A stretch of DNA of 64,000 nucleotides, taken from positions 8,556,001 to 8,620,000 of the forward strand of contig NC_088788.1 of the NCBI RefSeq assembly GCF_949628265.1. Direction: 5' to 3'. Both the position numbers and the translations under genes were made by a program. Positions 1-12,300 of the stretch are shown here, one piece after another (position 1 is the stretch's first letter; every line of letters starts with the position of its first letter). The notes beneath the pieces were generated by a model. The model made no database searches, was not told the origin of the DNA, and was given only the letters and a program-made list of their open reading frames with translations. The stretch comes from Cloeon dipterum (Eukaryota; Arthropoda; Insecta; Ephemeroptera; Baetidae).

Positions 1-3000
1 TGTCAAGATCTCGATCATGATATCGCACTCTTTTATTGTTCCACGCCGCGCACTAATTACTCGTGACCGCCAGCTAATCAAAGGGCCAATTGTGTTGCAA
101 CCGAAAATTGGCCTGCAATTAAGGCGAGGTTTTTATGTGTTTTGGAATTATATGGTTCGCAGAAGACAGGGACTTTATTTTTTCTAATATTAAAAAAATC
201 AGCCATGTATAGGGCATTACATTCGGTTTCAGAAAAATAAGATCCACAAAATTTGCTATTTTGTGGCATATTATATACCCTTCTGAATATTTTCATTTTC
301 GGACGGCCTCAAAAATTTTCATGGATATCAGAAAAATCCAGATTTTAGTTTTTGTTGATCCCATTATTATGTAATTATTAAATAATAAATCAAGTACATT
401 TTAAAAATAATAAAATTCATGAAACTTTCACAAATTAGACCGCTAGATAAATCAAAATTTTCTATTTATCGACTCCTGAGTCTCATCTATATGACCTCTG
501 AACCAACAGCCCCATTTAAATTTATTTCTGTTCAATCCCCTTAACATCTGTGACATCCGTTAATTTATTTGATGTTTTATTTGAAATTTTCAACATACCT
601 TATTAAATTATAAGAGAAATAAAAACGATGAAAGGTTTTTAAATAGTTCTAAAAAAATTTAAAAATAAATTATATTTAAAAATAAAATATTGGATTTTTA
701 AACGCTGTAATTTAAAAATATAAAAAATTATTCTTAATATACTACAACATGTACATATTATTAGTTACTTTAATAAAAATAAAACAGTTTTTTTGAAATA
801 TTTTAAACCTAAATACCACGTTTTTACTCTTAAAATTTCACATTATAGTCCAAATTATAAGGTATTAGTGATTTTTAACTAAAAATACTTAAACACAAAT
901 TTTGAGTAATTATTTAAATTTTTCCTCTAAATTTAAAGTTTGCAAAATTCGAAAGCAAACCAACTTTGCGCAGAAAAAAATAATTTTTCTCACAAAAAAA
1001 AAGTAAAATCAACCAGAAAATCCGATTTTATACAACGCGTTTTTCTGTTTATCGTTATGCAATTGGATTGCAGCAGAAAGAGGCGTAATATATATCAGGA
1101 ATACCGTTTTATTGAACTCATTGTGTCTGTCTGCGCAGTGTGAGAAGCAGGCAGACAAGACACGCGTTCGCTTATAGTGAAAGTGGAGTGCTCCGCCATC
1201 CTCTCTGCTCGTAAATTAAACGTATGCTGGTTGGCGTGGCGTGCATTTAATTGCGCGAGGCGACGGGTGTCGTTCGTCCACCTGCATCCACTTTCGCTGC
1301 TGCGCGCGGCGCGATGACCGCTCCAATCCTTCTCCGTGTTGCGTGCGTGTAAATATTTTAAACGACGTATTTCGCGACGAGCACCCTGGCCAGCGGTGTC
1401 GAGCAAAAAAAAAACACACACACACAAGAGGAAGGAAGGAAAGAAAGAAAGCAGCTTTCACCTTGGCCTTCGACGACGCTCAAGTCAATCGCCCCGGATA
1501 ATTATTCGTGTGCGTGGCCAGGTTGAGATTTCCATCTTGACTTTTATCGCTGGTGAATTTGCAGCAATTTGCCACTTCCGTAAAGAGATGGAATTCTTTT
1601 TTTTTATCTCAGAGTTAAAATTGTTGAATAATTCAATTATATCAAACAAGGATATATTTCTATAAGTGTGTTTTTTTTATTATTTTCAGTGTGTAGAATA
1701 TTTCATTCAAGTGAATTTTAGGAGTTTTTATCCTAAATAAGTTTTAAGTGGTTTTTATTCTAAATTTTTACCTCAGCAAATAAAATTGATTGTTAGTTAT
1801 TTTTAAGTTTTGATTTTAAAATTTACAAGACCAATTTTAACAATAAATTAAGTTCAAAAAGGAAACCCCACGGCCCGAACGCTCCTAGCAATATTATATT
1901 TTTCATCAACACTCTTCTGTGATGTAAAAATGAAGCAGCACTCACAATTTTCAAAATATTATCGCTTAATTCGAGTTGCAAACTGGATAAATATTTTGGA
2001 AAATCGATTTTATTAATACAAATTTTTATTTAATATTGATGCATTTCGGTACATGGTTCTCTCCTTCTTCTTCTTCTTCAAATCAATTAGTGCGGAAGTT
2101 TAAACTTACTTTTACGAATACCACTTAGTTTTAATTTTGGGCTGGTACAATGTTAAAAAATTTAAAAAATCATTAATTAGCCTGAAAACTATAGTATAAT
2201 TAAAAAGATGATAATTTTTTATATATTTTTACATTTAATTTCTTATATTTGAAATTAATTTTGACAGTAATAAAAATGTAAAGAAGAAAATAAATATTTT
2301 TGATAATATTTCTAAGGTGGTGAATTATTCCATACACTTTATGAAAATACAATAATCCGGCGTTCTCTATATGAGATTTAGAAGATATTTTTATCCATTG
2401 GTTACTCACCAGTATTTTACAGAGAAAACATGAAATGAAAAACAACAAGTCTTACAAGATTTTGGACATAAAACCATTTTTTTAAAATTAACATGGAAAA
2501 AAATAAACTTTTCATAGTTAAATTCTCTTCTAATTTCATTCAGTCTTCATTTCTGATAATTTCGGTCGATATGCGGAGTTTTCTTTAAGCTGTAGAGTTT
2601 GTATACCTCTTTCATAAGAAAATTACGTTTGGTATTACGTGTCGTGCAAAATGGTCGTTTGAACTTGACGGCGTGCGTCGTCTCGCGGATTAAATAATTG
2701 CGAGTTTGCGCAGCCGAGTGTGCGATTCGCTCTCGTTTCGCTTGCAAAATACCGAGATTTGCACATCCGAAGAATAAGAAGAAGACTTTCATATAATCCG
2801 CTGCGCTCCACCTTGATTTTCTATTTGATTACAAGGTGCTGAAAAATTAATCGCGCGCGCATCTCTCTTGGCATTGTGTGCTTCTCACAATCAGTCAGCT
2901 TTCTAACGTGTGTGCGCCAAAATCAGATATTATCTCGAATGATTCGATGAAATGGAAATGATTTAATTATTTTATCGGTAAATTTCCTGTATAGGGTCTA

Positions 3001-4566
3001 AGGGCCAAAATGACGGAATAAGTTTAAACTTAACCACATTAATTGTACTGAATACGCTAGATAAAAATAAAAATAAAAAACATTTATTTGGAAAAGAGCT
3101 AAAATTAAAAGTAAAGGGCTGAAATATTTTATAAATTTAAATTTTAGCATTCCCAACCTACATTAAATTTTTATAAAGAACTGCATTATTTATTTTTATT
3201 TATCTCACTTTAAATTTAGGGCTTTTACGTATTTAATAGCGCAGAAAATATTTCCCAAGTGACGACAGCGGACAATCTCCGCTCTTGACTCTGCTCCTCC
3301 ACCAGGAAAGTGACGAGACTTTTTCCCAGCTACAGTAGGTGACGCGAGCGAATTACAATTTCGACAAGATGTTTTTTTTTTCTTCGCTCTGTGAATGAAT
3401 AATTGCATTCGGATTCGCATACGCGTGCGTGGGGAAAGGCGGAAGATGCGGCGGCGAGCGCGTGATGCTGCCCTGGAATCTGCGCGTTTCTTGTTTGTTT
3501 TCTTGGGCAAGCCGTGACTCTCGCGTTTAAAATACAAAACAAAAACCGCGTGCATCATCGCTCATCATCGCAGCGAATTGCTAAACTCGATTTGTTCCGT
3601 CGCATTAGTCGTGACTTATTTTTTTCTACAAAAAGTGAAAATAACCAAAAAATCTACAACGGGAAAATATTTAAATCATATTGATGCTCTTTTTAAATTT
3701 TTAGCACAAAATATTTTAAATTTAATTTAATATTAAACATTAATCTTCTTCTTCGCGGCCTGGTTGCATAATATTAATTTGGGAAATCTACAATTTAACC
3801 TAATTTTATATTCTAAATATAAATCTCAGCTCTTTATTTCTAGTTTAGAAACAATTAATTAAATAATTAATTCACTTTAAAAAAATAGGCTCGTAAATTA
3901 TGAATATCTCACGTCTCATTTAATTAATTAGCTAATTACGCACCAATTGGAGCTAAATATAATAGCAGTGTTTCTATTTTATGGGGCCCCTGCAGGAGAA
4001 AATTAGATTAATTTATGCAAAAAGCCCTTTACACGATTTTGTATCACGACTGGCCTGCCTTTTAATTGCGCATTTCGCATGACACATTCCAAGAACCAAC
4101 AACATTAACAAAGAACGACACGGATAATTGAATGTAAAGGCCGGCTCGTGAGGTGGAAAAAAATTGTTTGCACGATGGGCCATAAATTTGGCGTTCGCAC
4201 CTGGACACGATGTTTTATATAATAATTTGCCAACGCCGTCGACGTGCTAAATTCGATGCAATTTATGTCGTAATTGCTCTCCTCTCGCGTAATTTCGGCT
4301 TTTTGCACGATCACTCAAGCAAAACGATACAAATTGCATGCCGAAATCTCGACAAAAAGGCAAAAGGTTCGAAATTGTTGCAACACTTATTGTTTGATGT
4401 AGGAAAATTTAAACTTTTAAAGTTTCAGCCAAAAGTTTCGGTCCTATTTTAAAAGAATTAATTTAAATTTAAACATATGAGTTTCTTATTAATGTTGAGA
4501 CCAAGATAATTGAATTATTTGCAAATTCCCATTCAAAATCAGCGAAGAGTAGATATTTGGACTTAC
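1..4566. other. AT-rich stretch without a recognised gene
   Basis: No reading frame in this stretch shows a family motif, a sensible exon with flanking splice sites, or compositional coding bias. It contains long A/T runs, short simple repeats such as an AC run near 1418, and isolated frames that look accidental. It is probably a large intron or the downstream flank of the minus-strand gene whose first coding exon sits at 4567-4612. Confidence 0.5.
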
Positions 4567-4612
4567 CTAGAGCGAAGAGTGCGCGGAGCAAAAGGTGCGT
4601 GCAGGTCTCCAT
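4567..4612 (-). CDS. signal-peptide first exon of a secreted protein (gene runs off the left edge)
   Basis: On the minus strand an ATG opens a short exon reading METCTHLLLRALFAL, a hydrophobic stretch that looks like a secretion signal. It is followed at once by a near-perfect donor (G|GTAAGT). The exon is 46 nt, so it ends in phase 1. The chitin-binding gene further right (first exon 15879-15933) also has a short signal-peptide exon ending in phase 1, so this may be the start of a paralogue in the same orientation; that is inference. No following exon is visible between here and position 1, so the rest would lie left of the window after a long first intron. A chance ATG plus donor cannot be excluded. 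Confidence 0.45.
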
Positions 4613-5173
4613 GTCGAGAGCGACTCGAGTACGCGGACCCTGACGAAGGTTGCACGCCTCCCTTCCCTGAGTTTCTGAGCTGCTGCGCTGGTGCTCGCCT
4701 TTGTCCCAAAGAGGCCGCTAATCATTCTCTCTCCTCTAATGCTTCAACAAAGCAAGAGGCGCTGCCACTAGCTTTTCGTTCTCGGAATAAATTCGGCTTT
4801 TCAAACGAGATATAAATGCAGGTTTATTCTAGTCTCAGCTGGCTAAATTTTATGCAAATCCTACTTCTGCGTCTCTTCCTCAGTTTTAGTGTGGTTCTAC
4901 TGGAATTTTAATAAAAAAGGTTGTACTTTTGTGATACAATTAGATATAATTTTTTTAGAACATGCTGCGAGTTATTTCATTAATTTTGTAATCACGAGGA
5001 GTAAACGCTTTGTCTCGATCAGATAAAAAAAGGGGAAGACTTCTGATAGATGCGTAAAAAGTCTAATTAATGATTCAGAGGAGTTGAAATAACCTCTTAT
5101 TACCTGCTGCTAGTATTTTGGCAACAGTAGCAGACTCAAGCAGTCATTCCCTTGTGAAGATTTAAATTTAAAT

Positions 5174-6504
5174 ATGAGCTCATTTCTGAGGCACAGCAGC
5201 GATCTCATGGAGGAGCTGATTAGCAGCGAAAGAGATTATCAGTTCGTGGAGAACCACATGAGGGAGATGATGAACACGAATCCTTGGAATCCCGAGTTGA
5301 CTGGCTTCAAAATCGGAAAGGTATCGTTGAAGATTTTTTCAAGAGATTTTATGAAATCATATCATCCAGATTTACCGCATTAACCACCCAGAAAATTGGA
5401 AAAAATACGTCGAGCGGAAAAAGGAGATCGCCGCCGAAGTCGTAGACGAGAATGAGACTTTCGTGAAGGAACTTAGACTTTACCACGGCTCGCCTTACGT
5501 GGAAAAAATCGTCGCGGAAGGCTTTCGTATTGATGAATCGAAAAATGGACACTTTGGGAAAGGTATAAATTGAAAATTTGCTTTCAAGATTATCATACCT
5601 GTTGTAAAATATTCTATTGGATTGACTTAAAAACTGTTTTATGAACATAATTTTAGAACAAAAATAATTTGTAAATAAGAGAAAAAATAGTATATTGTGA
5701 CGTCATCTCACTGCTCAGGGGTGGCGTCAAGATTAATGGGCTGTTGGATTTTCTTTCGTTCGTGTGCCTTGAACAATTGAACGTTATTAGAGGCCATGAC
5801 ACTAATGACGTCATAATATGGCCACAATCTTTGTCCAGCGCTAACGCGGCGGCCGATTATTTAAAAAATTCCAACGTTGCTCTCTGATTTTTGAAATTTC
5901 AACCTAATTATAATATGAAGTTAAAATTTTTAACATCCTTGAAGAACGCACGAGCATAATTATATATTATAAAAGTCGCTCGAGCAAATTAAATTTTAAA
6001 AGTTGATCAATCACTAAAATTATAAACCTCAGCGCAGAGTGGTCTTGCAATAAATTAGTTTAAAACAACACAATGAAGTGTTAAAGTTTGAGTAAATTAG
6101 CAATTTGATCGATGCAATAAATTTTTAGGAATTTACTTTGCCGAAGACTCGTCCAAGAGTAACTATTACACCCTTGGTGGCAGCGGCCACCCGTGTCCTG
6201 TCCACAAAACGCACACATGCGGCGAGTGCGAGCGCAAAATGCTGCTTTGCATTGTGGCTCTAGGCAAGCAGTATGTGGTGGACAAATTTGGCTCAAAACA
6301 GGCAGATTGTGTCACCAAGAGAAACTCAGGATACCACACGCTCAGAGGGGCCAAAGGCCAATCCATTGACAACACTGAACACATCATCTATGACCAAAGA
6401 CAGGTACTTAAAAATAAACTCCCAATTGGATTTTACATTACTAATTTTGTCTCCAGGCCTATCCGCAATTCCTCATTGTGTACAAAGCAACCTACTCTTC
6501 GTGA
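5174..6504 (+). CDS. tankyrase-like stand-alone PARP catalytic domain protein, copy A
   Basis: Coding exons are 5174-5320, 5370-5562, 6129-6403 and 6457-6504; phases agree and give 220 aa. Nearly the whole protein is a PARP ADP-ribosyltransferase domain. The H-Y-E triad is present: His88 in LYHGSP, Tyr116 in GIYFAEDSSKSNYY and Glu197 in TEHIIYD. A C-x2-H-x4-C-x2-C group (Cys136, His139, Cys144, Cys147) matches the zinc site typical of tankyrases, and the C-terminal AYPQFLIVY also resembles tankyrase. There are no ankyrin repeats and no SAM domain, so this is a catalytic domain alone, far shorter than tankyrase. By family it should transfer ADP-ribose from NAD+ to proteins; substrates are unknown. 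A damaged tandem copy follows. The stop codon overlaps a GTGAGT, but copy B ends at the same place, so I take the stop as real. Confidence 0.82.
5698..5823. promoter_or_regulatory. two CRE palindromes in PARP copy A intron 2
   Basis: The palindrome TGACGTCA occurs at 5698-5705 and again at 5816-5823, inside the 566-nt second intron. This octamer is the classical CREB/ATF binding site. Two copies so close together are more than expected in AT-rich DNA, so a small enhancer or internal promoter is possible. Binding is not shown by the sequence. Confidence 0.3.
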
Positions 6505-6885
6505 GTATATTCAAAACAGTTTCAAAGTCTACACCAAATATGTAAAGTACAGCGAAGAACCAAAATGTGATTTTTTAAGAAGTAAATAATATATGCACCT
6601 TTTACAGTCAAATAATTTTTTAAATATGATACTGAACCCCCGGAAATCCTTGTTGCCGTAATACTATTCCCTTGAGGATTCATTTAACGCCAAAATTGAC
6701 CGAGGTAGTGCTGCTAATTATTTATAACATTTGTTTATGTAAAATTACTAGATTATTAGTAAGACAAAAATTAGTTAAGTCTTCAATTAAGGGCAAAACA
6801 GTCTTGCTTTCATGAAAGAATTTTTTTCATTGAACTTTTTCATTGTGATGATTGACAAACATATATGTATGTATTTTTCAGTGAG

Positions 6886-6891
6886 AATAAA
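6886..6891 (+). other. poly(A) signal for PARP copy A
   Basis: AATAAA lies about 380 nt after the copy A stop codon and before the copy B start. It is the first canonical signal on this strand after the stop. Confidence 0.4.
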
Positions 6892-7055
6892 AAACATCAA
6901 TGAATGAACTGAGACAATACAAGACTTCAAAAGTCTAATCGATATGTAAATAGACTAAAATGACCTAGATAGAGTCAGTTCTTGCAAGAGATATAAGACT
7001 CTTTCATTCTCTCTTCATCTGAATAGTGACCGGAATATTTAGAGGATAGTCGAAA

Positions 7056-7834
7056 ATGAGCTCGTTTCTTAGGCATGGCACCGAGAGTCACTTGGAGGAG
7101 CTGATTAGCAGCGAGAGTGATTACCAGTACGTCGAGCGACACATGCGGGAGACGATGAGCAACACACCACGAGACTACAAGTTGACCGGCTACACACTCA
7201 GAAACGTTTGAAAAAGTATTTATTGGTTTATTTTAATTTTTATTTATTGCCTGGTTTAGATCTACCGCATTAACAACGCGGAAATTTGGAATTGTGAACG
7301 AGAAAAAGACTTTTGTGAAGGAAATGAGACTTTTCCACGGCTCGCCCCACGCGGACACCATCGCCAGGGAAGGTTTTCGCAAAGTTAAGGCGAAAGGTGG
7401 TTACTTTGGCAAAGGTGAAAAAGTGTCTAATCGTTAAATGTCAAATAATAATTTCAAATAGGGATATACTTTGCTGAGGAGTCATCAAAGAGCAACTATT
7501 ACGCCCTGGGTGGCAGCGCCGATCCTTGTCCTGTCCATGAAACATACTTATGCGGCAAGTGCGAGCGCAAAATGCTACTCTGCATTGTGGCACTGGGCAA
7601 TCAGCTTGAGACAAAGGAGTATAATTCCGATCTAGCAGCATGTGTGGCAAAGAAGGGCGCCAAATATCACGCGCTTAAAGGGGAAAAAAGCAAACACATC
7701 AAAAATACCGAATACATTATCTACGACGAAAAACAGGTATTTGCACTGAGACGTTTTACCTTGATATCTAATTTATTTTGCTCCAGGCGTACCCGCAATT
7801 CCTCATTTTGTACCACGCAGTTTATTCCTCGTGA
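7056..7834 (+). pseudogene. tankyrase-like PARP, copy B, with frame-breaking deletion
   Basis: Exons align with copy A: 7056-7205, 7260-7414, 7462-7736 (275 nt, same as copy A) and 7787-7834 (48 nt, same as copy A). The triad and zinc motif survive (LFHGSP, GIYFAEESSKSNYY, TEYIIYD, CPVHETYLCGKC). Exon 2 has lost 38 nt just after its TGG codon compared with copy A. Frame-1 translation then hits a stop, while the frame holding LFHGSP is shifted. The first donor (AAC|GTTTGA) is also weak. The simplest reading is a recent pseudogene. The good conservation downstream leaves open a rescue by an unusual splice or a sequence error at the deletion. Confidence 0.68.
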
Positions 7835-9313
7835 CATACATGGAAGGGCCATTTATTTGGAAACTTCTTTTTGTTTAATATTTGTTGGTTATATTATGGG
7901 GAGTAAAATATCGTTTTATTGCTTCAGACAACTATATTTATTTTACTTATTCAACCTTTCAAAGGAATCGAATTTTAGTTGTCAATTTCTAAAGAAAATA
8001 TTTGCTCAGCTTCCGAATTTGGGTCAGTTTTTGCCGAGTAAACAAAAAGTGCAGTTTATTTTCATAGAGCGAAAGGGAGTGGCTGACAAATAAAAAGCAC
8101 CGCTTAAAGCCGATTGCGTAAACGTGTGTTTGTATATTTTATTTTAGAAACTATCGTGTCGAGTCTATTTTATAGCGAAGAAAGTTACCGTGTGTTGTAC
8201 TTGCTGGGAATTAAAGAGGTACATTTGCTGCGCTGCACAATTTCATTTTTAGTTCCGCTCGCAACCAGAGAGACGGGAAACAATGCCGTTTTTTTTATCT
8301 TTATTTTCTTTCGGGCCAGGTAAAATAAAAATAAGTTGGAGAGCGGAAGGTGTTATTTATTGGCCAACGCGCGCGTGATTGCGATTTTGCATTGATCCGC
8401 GGGTAGACACCAACATCGCCGCGTCTCTGATTGTGAGGCTGACTGAGAGCAGAGAGAGATAATGTAGTCCGCCCGCTGCTGCCACTTCGAATCCTGTTCC
8501 TTTGTTGTTCCTTTCACTGTGCGAAGGTCTTTGCTCCATATATTGTACATATATCCTTTCATTGCCTAGTCACGAATGCACCCGAAGCCGCACCGCTGCT
8601 TTTATCCAAAGTCTGCACTCACTGCTCTCGGAAGCGTTTTGTTCTTTTTCTAAGGCCGCGCCCGAATAAAAACACTTCTTACACATTACGAAATTCGTTG
8701 GAAATAATAATTTAGACGTTGCATAGTTTTGCTTATAATTAAAATTGCAGAAGGCACGTTTTTATTCTACCTGTAAAACGAGATAGCTAGAGGACACTAA
8801 ATTGGTTGGAGGGCAAACCTCTAAAAGGCCGGAACTGTTTTTGTTCAGGCAAATTTTGATTGACCGCAAAAGGATCGCGCCAAAACACTCGCAGAAAGAG
8901 AGTCTTGTCTAATTATCACTCTTGATCACATTTCCAAGGGCTCCGCACACAAAGACCAAATTTTAACACAAACCACACACTTGGCCCCCTTCCCAAAATT
9001 GGAGGTCCCAATGGCTTTTAATGACACGTTTTTTACTTATATAAATGCACGGAATGCCTATTTCTAGTTTTCTGAAAACCCTGATCTAAATCAACATTAA
9101 AAATCCTCAAAATAGAGGCGTTTGCAGTGCAACTCCAGTAGTGGGAGGGGGTCGAGTGTGTGGTTCGTCAAATTAAAATCCAATTCTCATCACTCCGGGT
9201 CTGAGTGTGCCACATTCCAACATTTTCCGTTCTCGTGAACTTTTCCACGCCTGGAAAAGCATCTGTCTTTCTACTAAACACTAAATTGTGGTGTTTTTTT
9301 TTAAAGGATGGCA
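7835..9313. other. intergenic, no gene recognised
   Basis: Between PARP copy B and the 3' end of the chitin-binding gene I see no exon with motif support. A possible AATAAA for copy B lies at 8089-8094. The longer open frames here have no family signature. Confidence 0.45.
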
Positions 9314-12300
9314 CTAGGTGAAGATGTTGTCGAGCAGCTCCTTGGTGATGGTGCGGTGCGGCGCGGCGGCGTTGTGCTGCGGCCGTCGGTAGAGGCGATC
9401 GTTGAGAGCGTACAGCGCCTCGCTCAGCTCGCACCGCACGTTGAACCACCAGTCGCACACGAACACCGCCTGGTTGAACTGCGTCCCGTTCGGACACAGG
9501 AACGACGCCTGCCGACCGTCGATGTCGCAGTAGTGCCACGCCTACAAAACCCATATTTAATAAAATGATATTATTATTATAAATAAAAATGGCGACGGAT
9601 TTTTATAAGACACAAATTAGGAATTATTAGTATTCGGAGCCGTAAAAAGATGGCGCCACCGGTTATTTACAAGTTTCAAGTAATTTCACTCTGATATTAG
9701 ATTAAATTCCTACTACTGTACATTGCTGGATTAAAAAGTTCTCATTTGGCGCGCTGAAAACCAAAATTGGTCCAGCCAATCGCGTTAAAAATGACAGAAA
9801 TGATTTTTGTCTTCAAAATTGTAAATAAATGGTGGCGCTATCTGTTGGTGGCTTTGAAAACTGATCTCTTCCAATAAGTTAATTCTAAATTACTTATTAT
9901 TTACAAATTATTAAGTTTCTTATTTACATGAATACCATTCAATAAAATAAATAAAAACCACTGGACATTTAGGTTTAGAAAGAAATGTTGAAAAACCAAA
10001 GTTTTTCGTGCTCATACCTGGCACCTGGTCTCAGTGTCGGCGAAAAATCCCGGGTAGGGTTGCTCGTCGCAGTAGAAGTTTGTGTAGGGCATTTCGCCGA
10101 GGATCGGGTAGTCTGTGCCGGCGCGGCCTGCGAAACCCAAATTCTCTTTTACAACGCGCTATGCGGAAGCACAAAAATATGTGTATGTATGTATGTAATG
10201 TTCTTTGAAAAATTATATTGCGTTATGGCAGCGCGGTAAAAGGCGTTCGAGCGGATAAATTGCAGCTCCAAATCTTGTCATTCATCTCGCGGTTAGTCAA
10301 GTAGTAATTATTGCTGGATGTATGGCTTGGCTCTCGTTGCTCTCGCGTGTTCAACCAATTAATTCGAGCCGTAACGAGAACAGGAACCTTCGAATCGGGC
10401 AGAAAAAAATGCTTTTTATTGGACTAAATTCGTAAGATCGGGTTTTGACTAATGAGAATGAGGAAGAATGGTTTAGTGGAGAATTGTTAATTCCTCCTCT
10501 TGGATGTATATTTTTTTCGAGGAAACGTACGATATCACTGAAAAAAAGGGAAAATAATCATTATATCGACATTTTTATACTAAAATAAATTAGTGGAGAC
10601 TAAAAATCCCCTCAGATTTGAGGCTCGTATTGGGGAAAACATGGAAATCGACACCAAGAACGCTAATTACGGCCATGATGTTTTACATATTTTAAAAACC
10701 ATTTCGTCGAACAAGGATTCGAGACATTCCGTCATATTTCTAAACCAGGGACGCCGATTCCAAGCAATTTATTATGTCTGCTTATAAAAATTAACCAGCA
10801 ATGATCTCTCGTGGTATATAATCGAGTTGCCAGGGGCGCTTCCAGATTCAACTCCTCTGCTTAGCAACAAAGTCCATGATAATAAAAGTCAAACGAAAAT
10901 TCCTCCAAGACGAAAGAAGCAGTTAATTAGACGAGGCATTTATTTTTGTTACTATTGCGCACACGTGCAGCAAGAGCAAAAACGAGTCCAATTACTATCG
11001 TTTCTCCGATAATAGAGTTGCAATTAGAGAAAAATTAACGTTGTGAATGAACGCGAGCAGCGCGCGAGAACGATTCGACCTTCTCGCGTATGTGTGTGTG
11101 TGTGTGTGTGCGGCCGGAATAAAGGAGAAGTGGGTGTCGAGTCTCGAGAGCAGAAGATGAATTCGTCTCGAAATAAGCTGACCTTCCAGCCACTCTCGTT
11201 CGGCGGGCGCGCGGCAACCCGAAAAGCCATAATTTTCGTTCCTAGACCTTATTCATTCTTTGTTTCTCCCCGTGAGCTCATAAAAATAAAAGGGAGGGCG
11301 TGATAAAGTTTTTGCTCTTCGCTACGTGGGAGCAGGATTAATATTCGCGACGGCGGCGGCGGATCTGCGATTTTTTATTATACATATACGCGACTCCTCC
11401 GCAGCCGCGTCCAAGGAGACGTAATGTAATTCTCGTTCCTCTCTCACCGGGCGCCGAATAAAATTAATTTTGATTCGCCAGACCACCTGTCTGCTCGCTC
11501 CAATTATTATTTGAAGCTAATTGCTACTGTGCAAAACACGTTCAGCGGACAGAAATGATAATTTTTAGGGCTGCTGTGGAATCAAACTAACGATGAATTT
11601 TTTTTCTGAAATATACCAATCATCAGACTCGATAAATTTAATTTCAAGCTGAAACGGATTGAATTTTTCTAAGCATTTAAAAACAGTCTCAAAGTTCAGG
11701 GTTTGCAAAAAAGCATTTTTTCGGGGAAAAACAAAGCTTGCCAATTTTTACGATTTTATTTTGCATTATTTGTCAGACAGGAAATTCACAAATTGATTGG
11801 GTTGTATTAAAAAACAGGGTTAATTTTCACGCATCGTAAACCTGCTGGAAATCTTTGCAAAAGTTAAAATTTTTAGGTCATAAAATTAAATTTATAAATT
11901 TTTGATTCTCTATAAATCGATTTATTTTTAGCTTTTCAATAATTTTAAATGAAAATTCAATCTCAAATGTTTTATATGTTTTATTTTTTGAGTACACAAG
12001 AGTTTGATTTTGTTGCAAATTTTAAAACGTGTAAAATTCGCACTGATTAGAATTGGAATAAAAAAGTTCGATTTGCTCCCTGGGAGAAAAAAGCGAGCCT
12101 CTAATTTGGTCGTTGCTGCTGTGCTGAGTGTATAATTGGCTTGGGAAGAGGGCCGCGTGATTTTCGTCAGGTGTGTTTGTGTGTTTATCTGGGCCGCAGC
12201 CTTGGCTGCATTAAATTACTCGCGCGCGGGACCATTATGCATCATGACTTTTATGCCATTTGTCCTTTTGCCGCGCGAGAACATTGTGTCAGCGAGCGAA

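Noticed and set aside
78-296. 72-codon open frame on the minus strand at the left edge
   Set aside because: No family motif, no splice context and AT-rich composition; an exon of an unknown gene is possible but cannot be supported.
2547-2792. Minus-strand frame starting with a signal-like MKVFFLFFGCANLG
   Set aside because: The hydrophobic start is short and the rest shows no cysteine pattern or domain; chance is likely.
9308-9568. Plus-strand open frame opposite the last chitin-binding exon
   Set aside because: It is the antisense of a verified coding exon with six-cysteine chemistry on the other strand.
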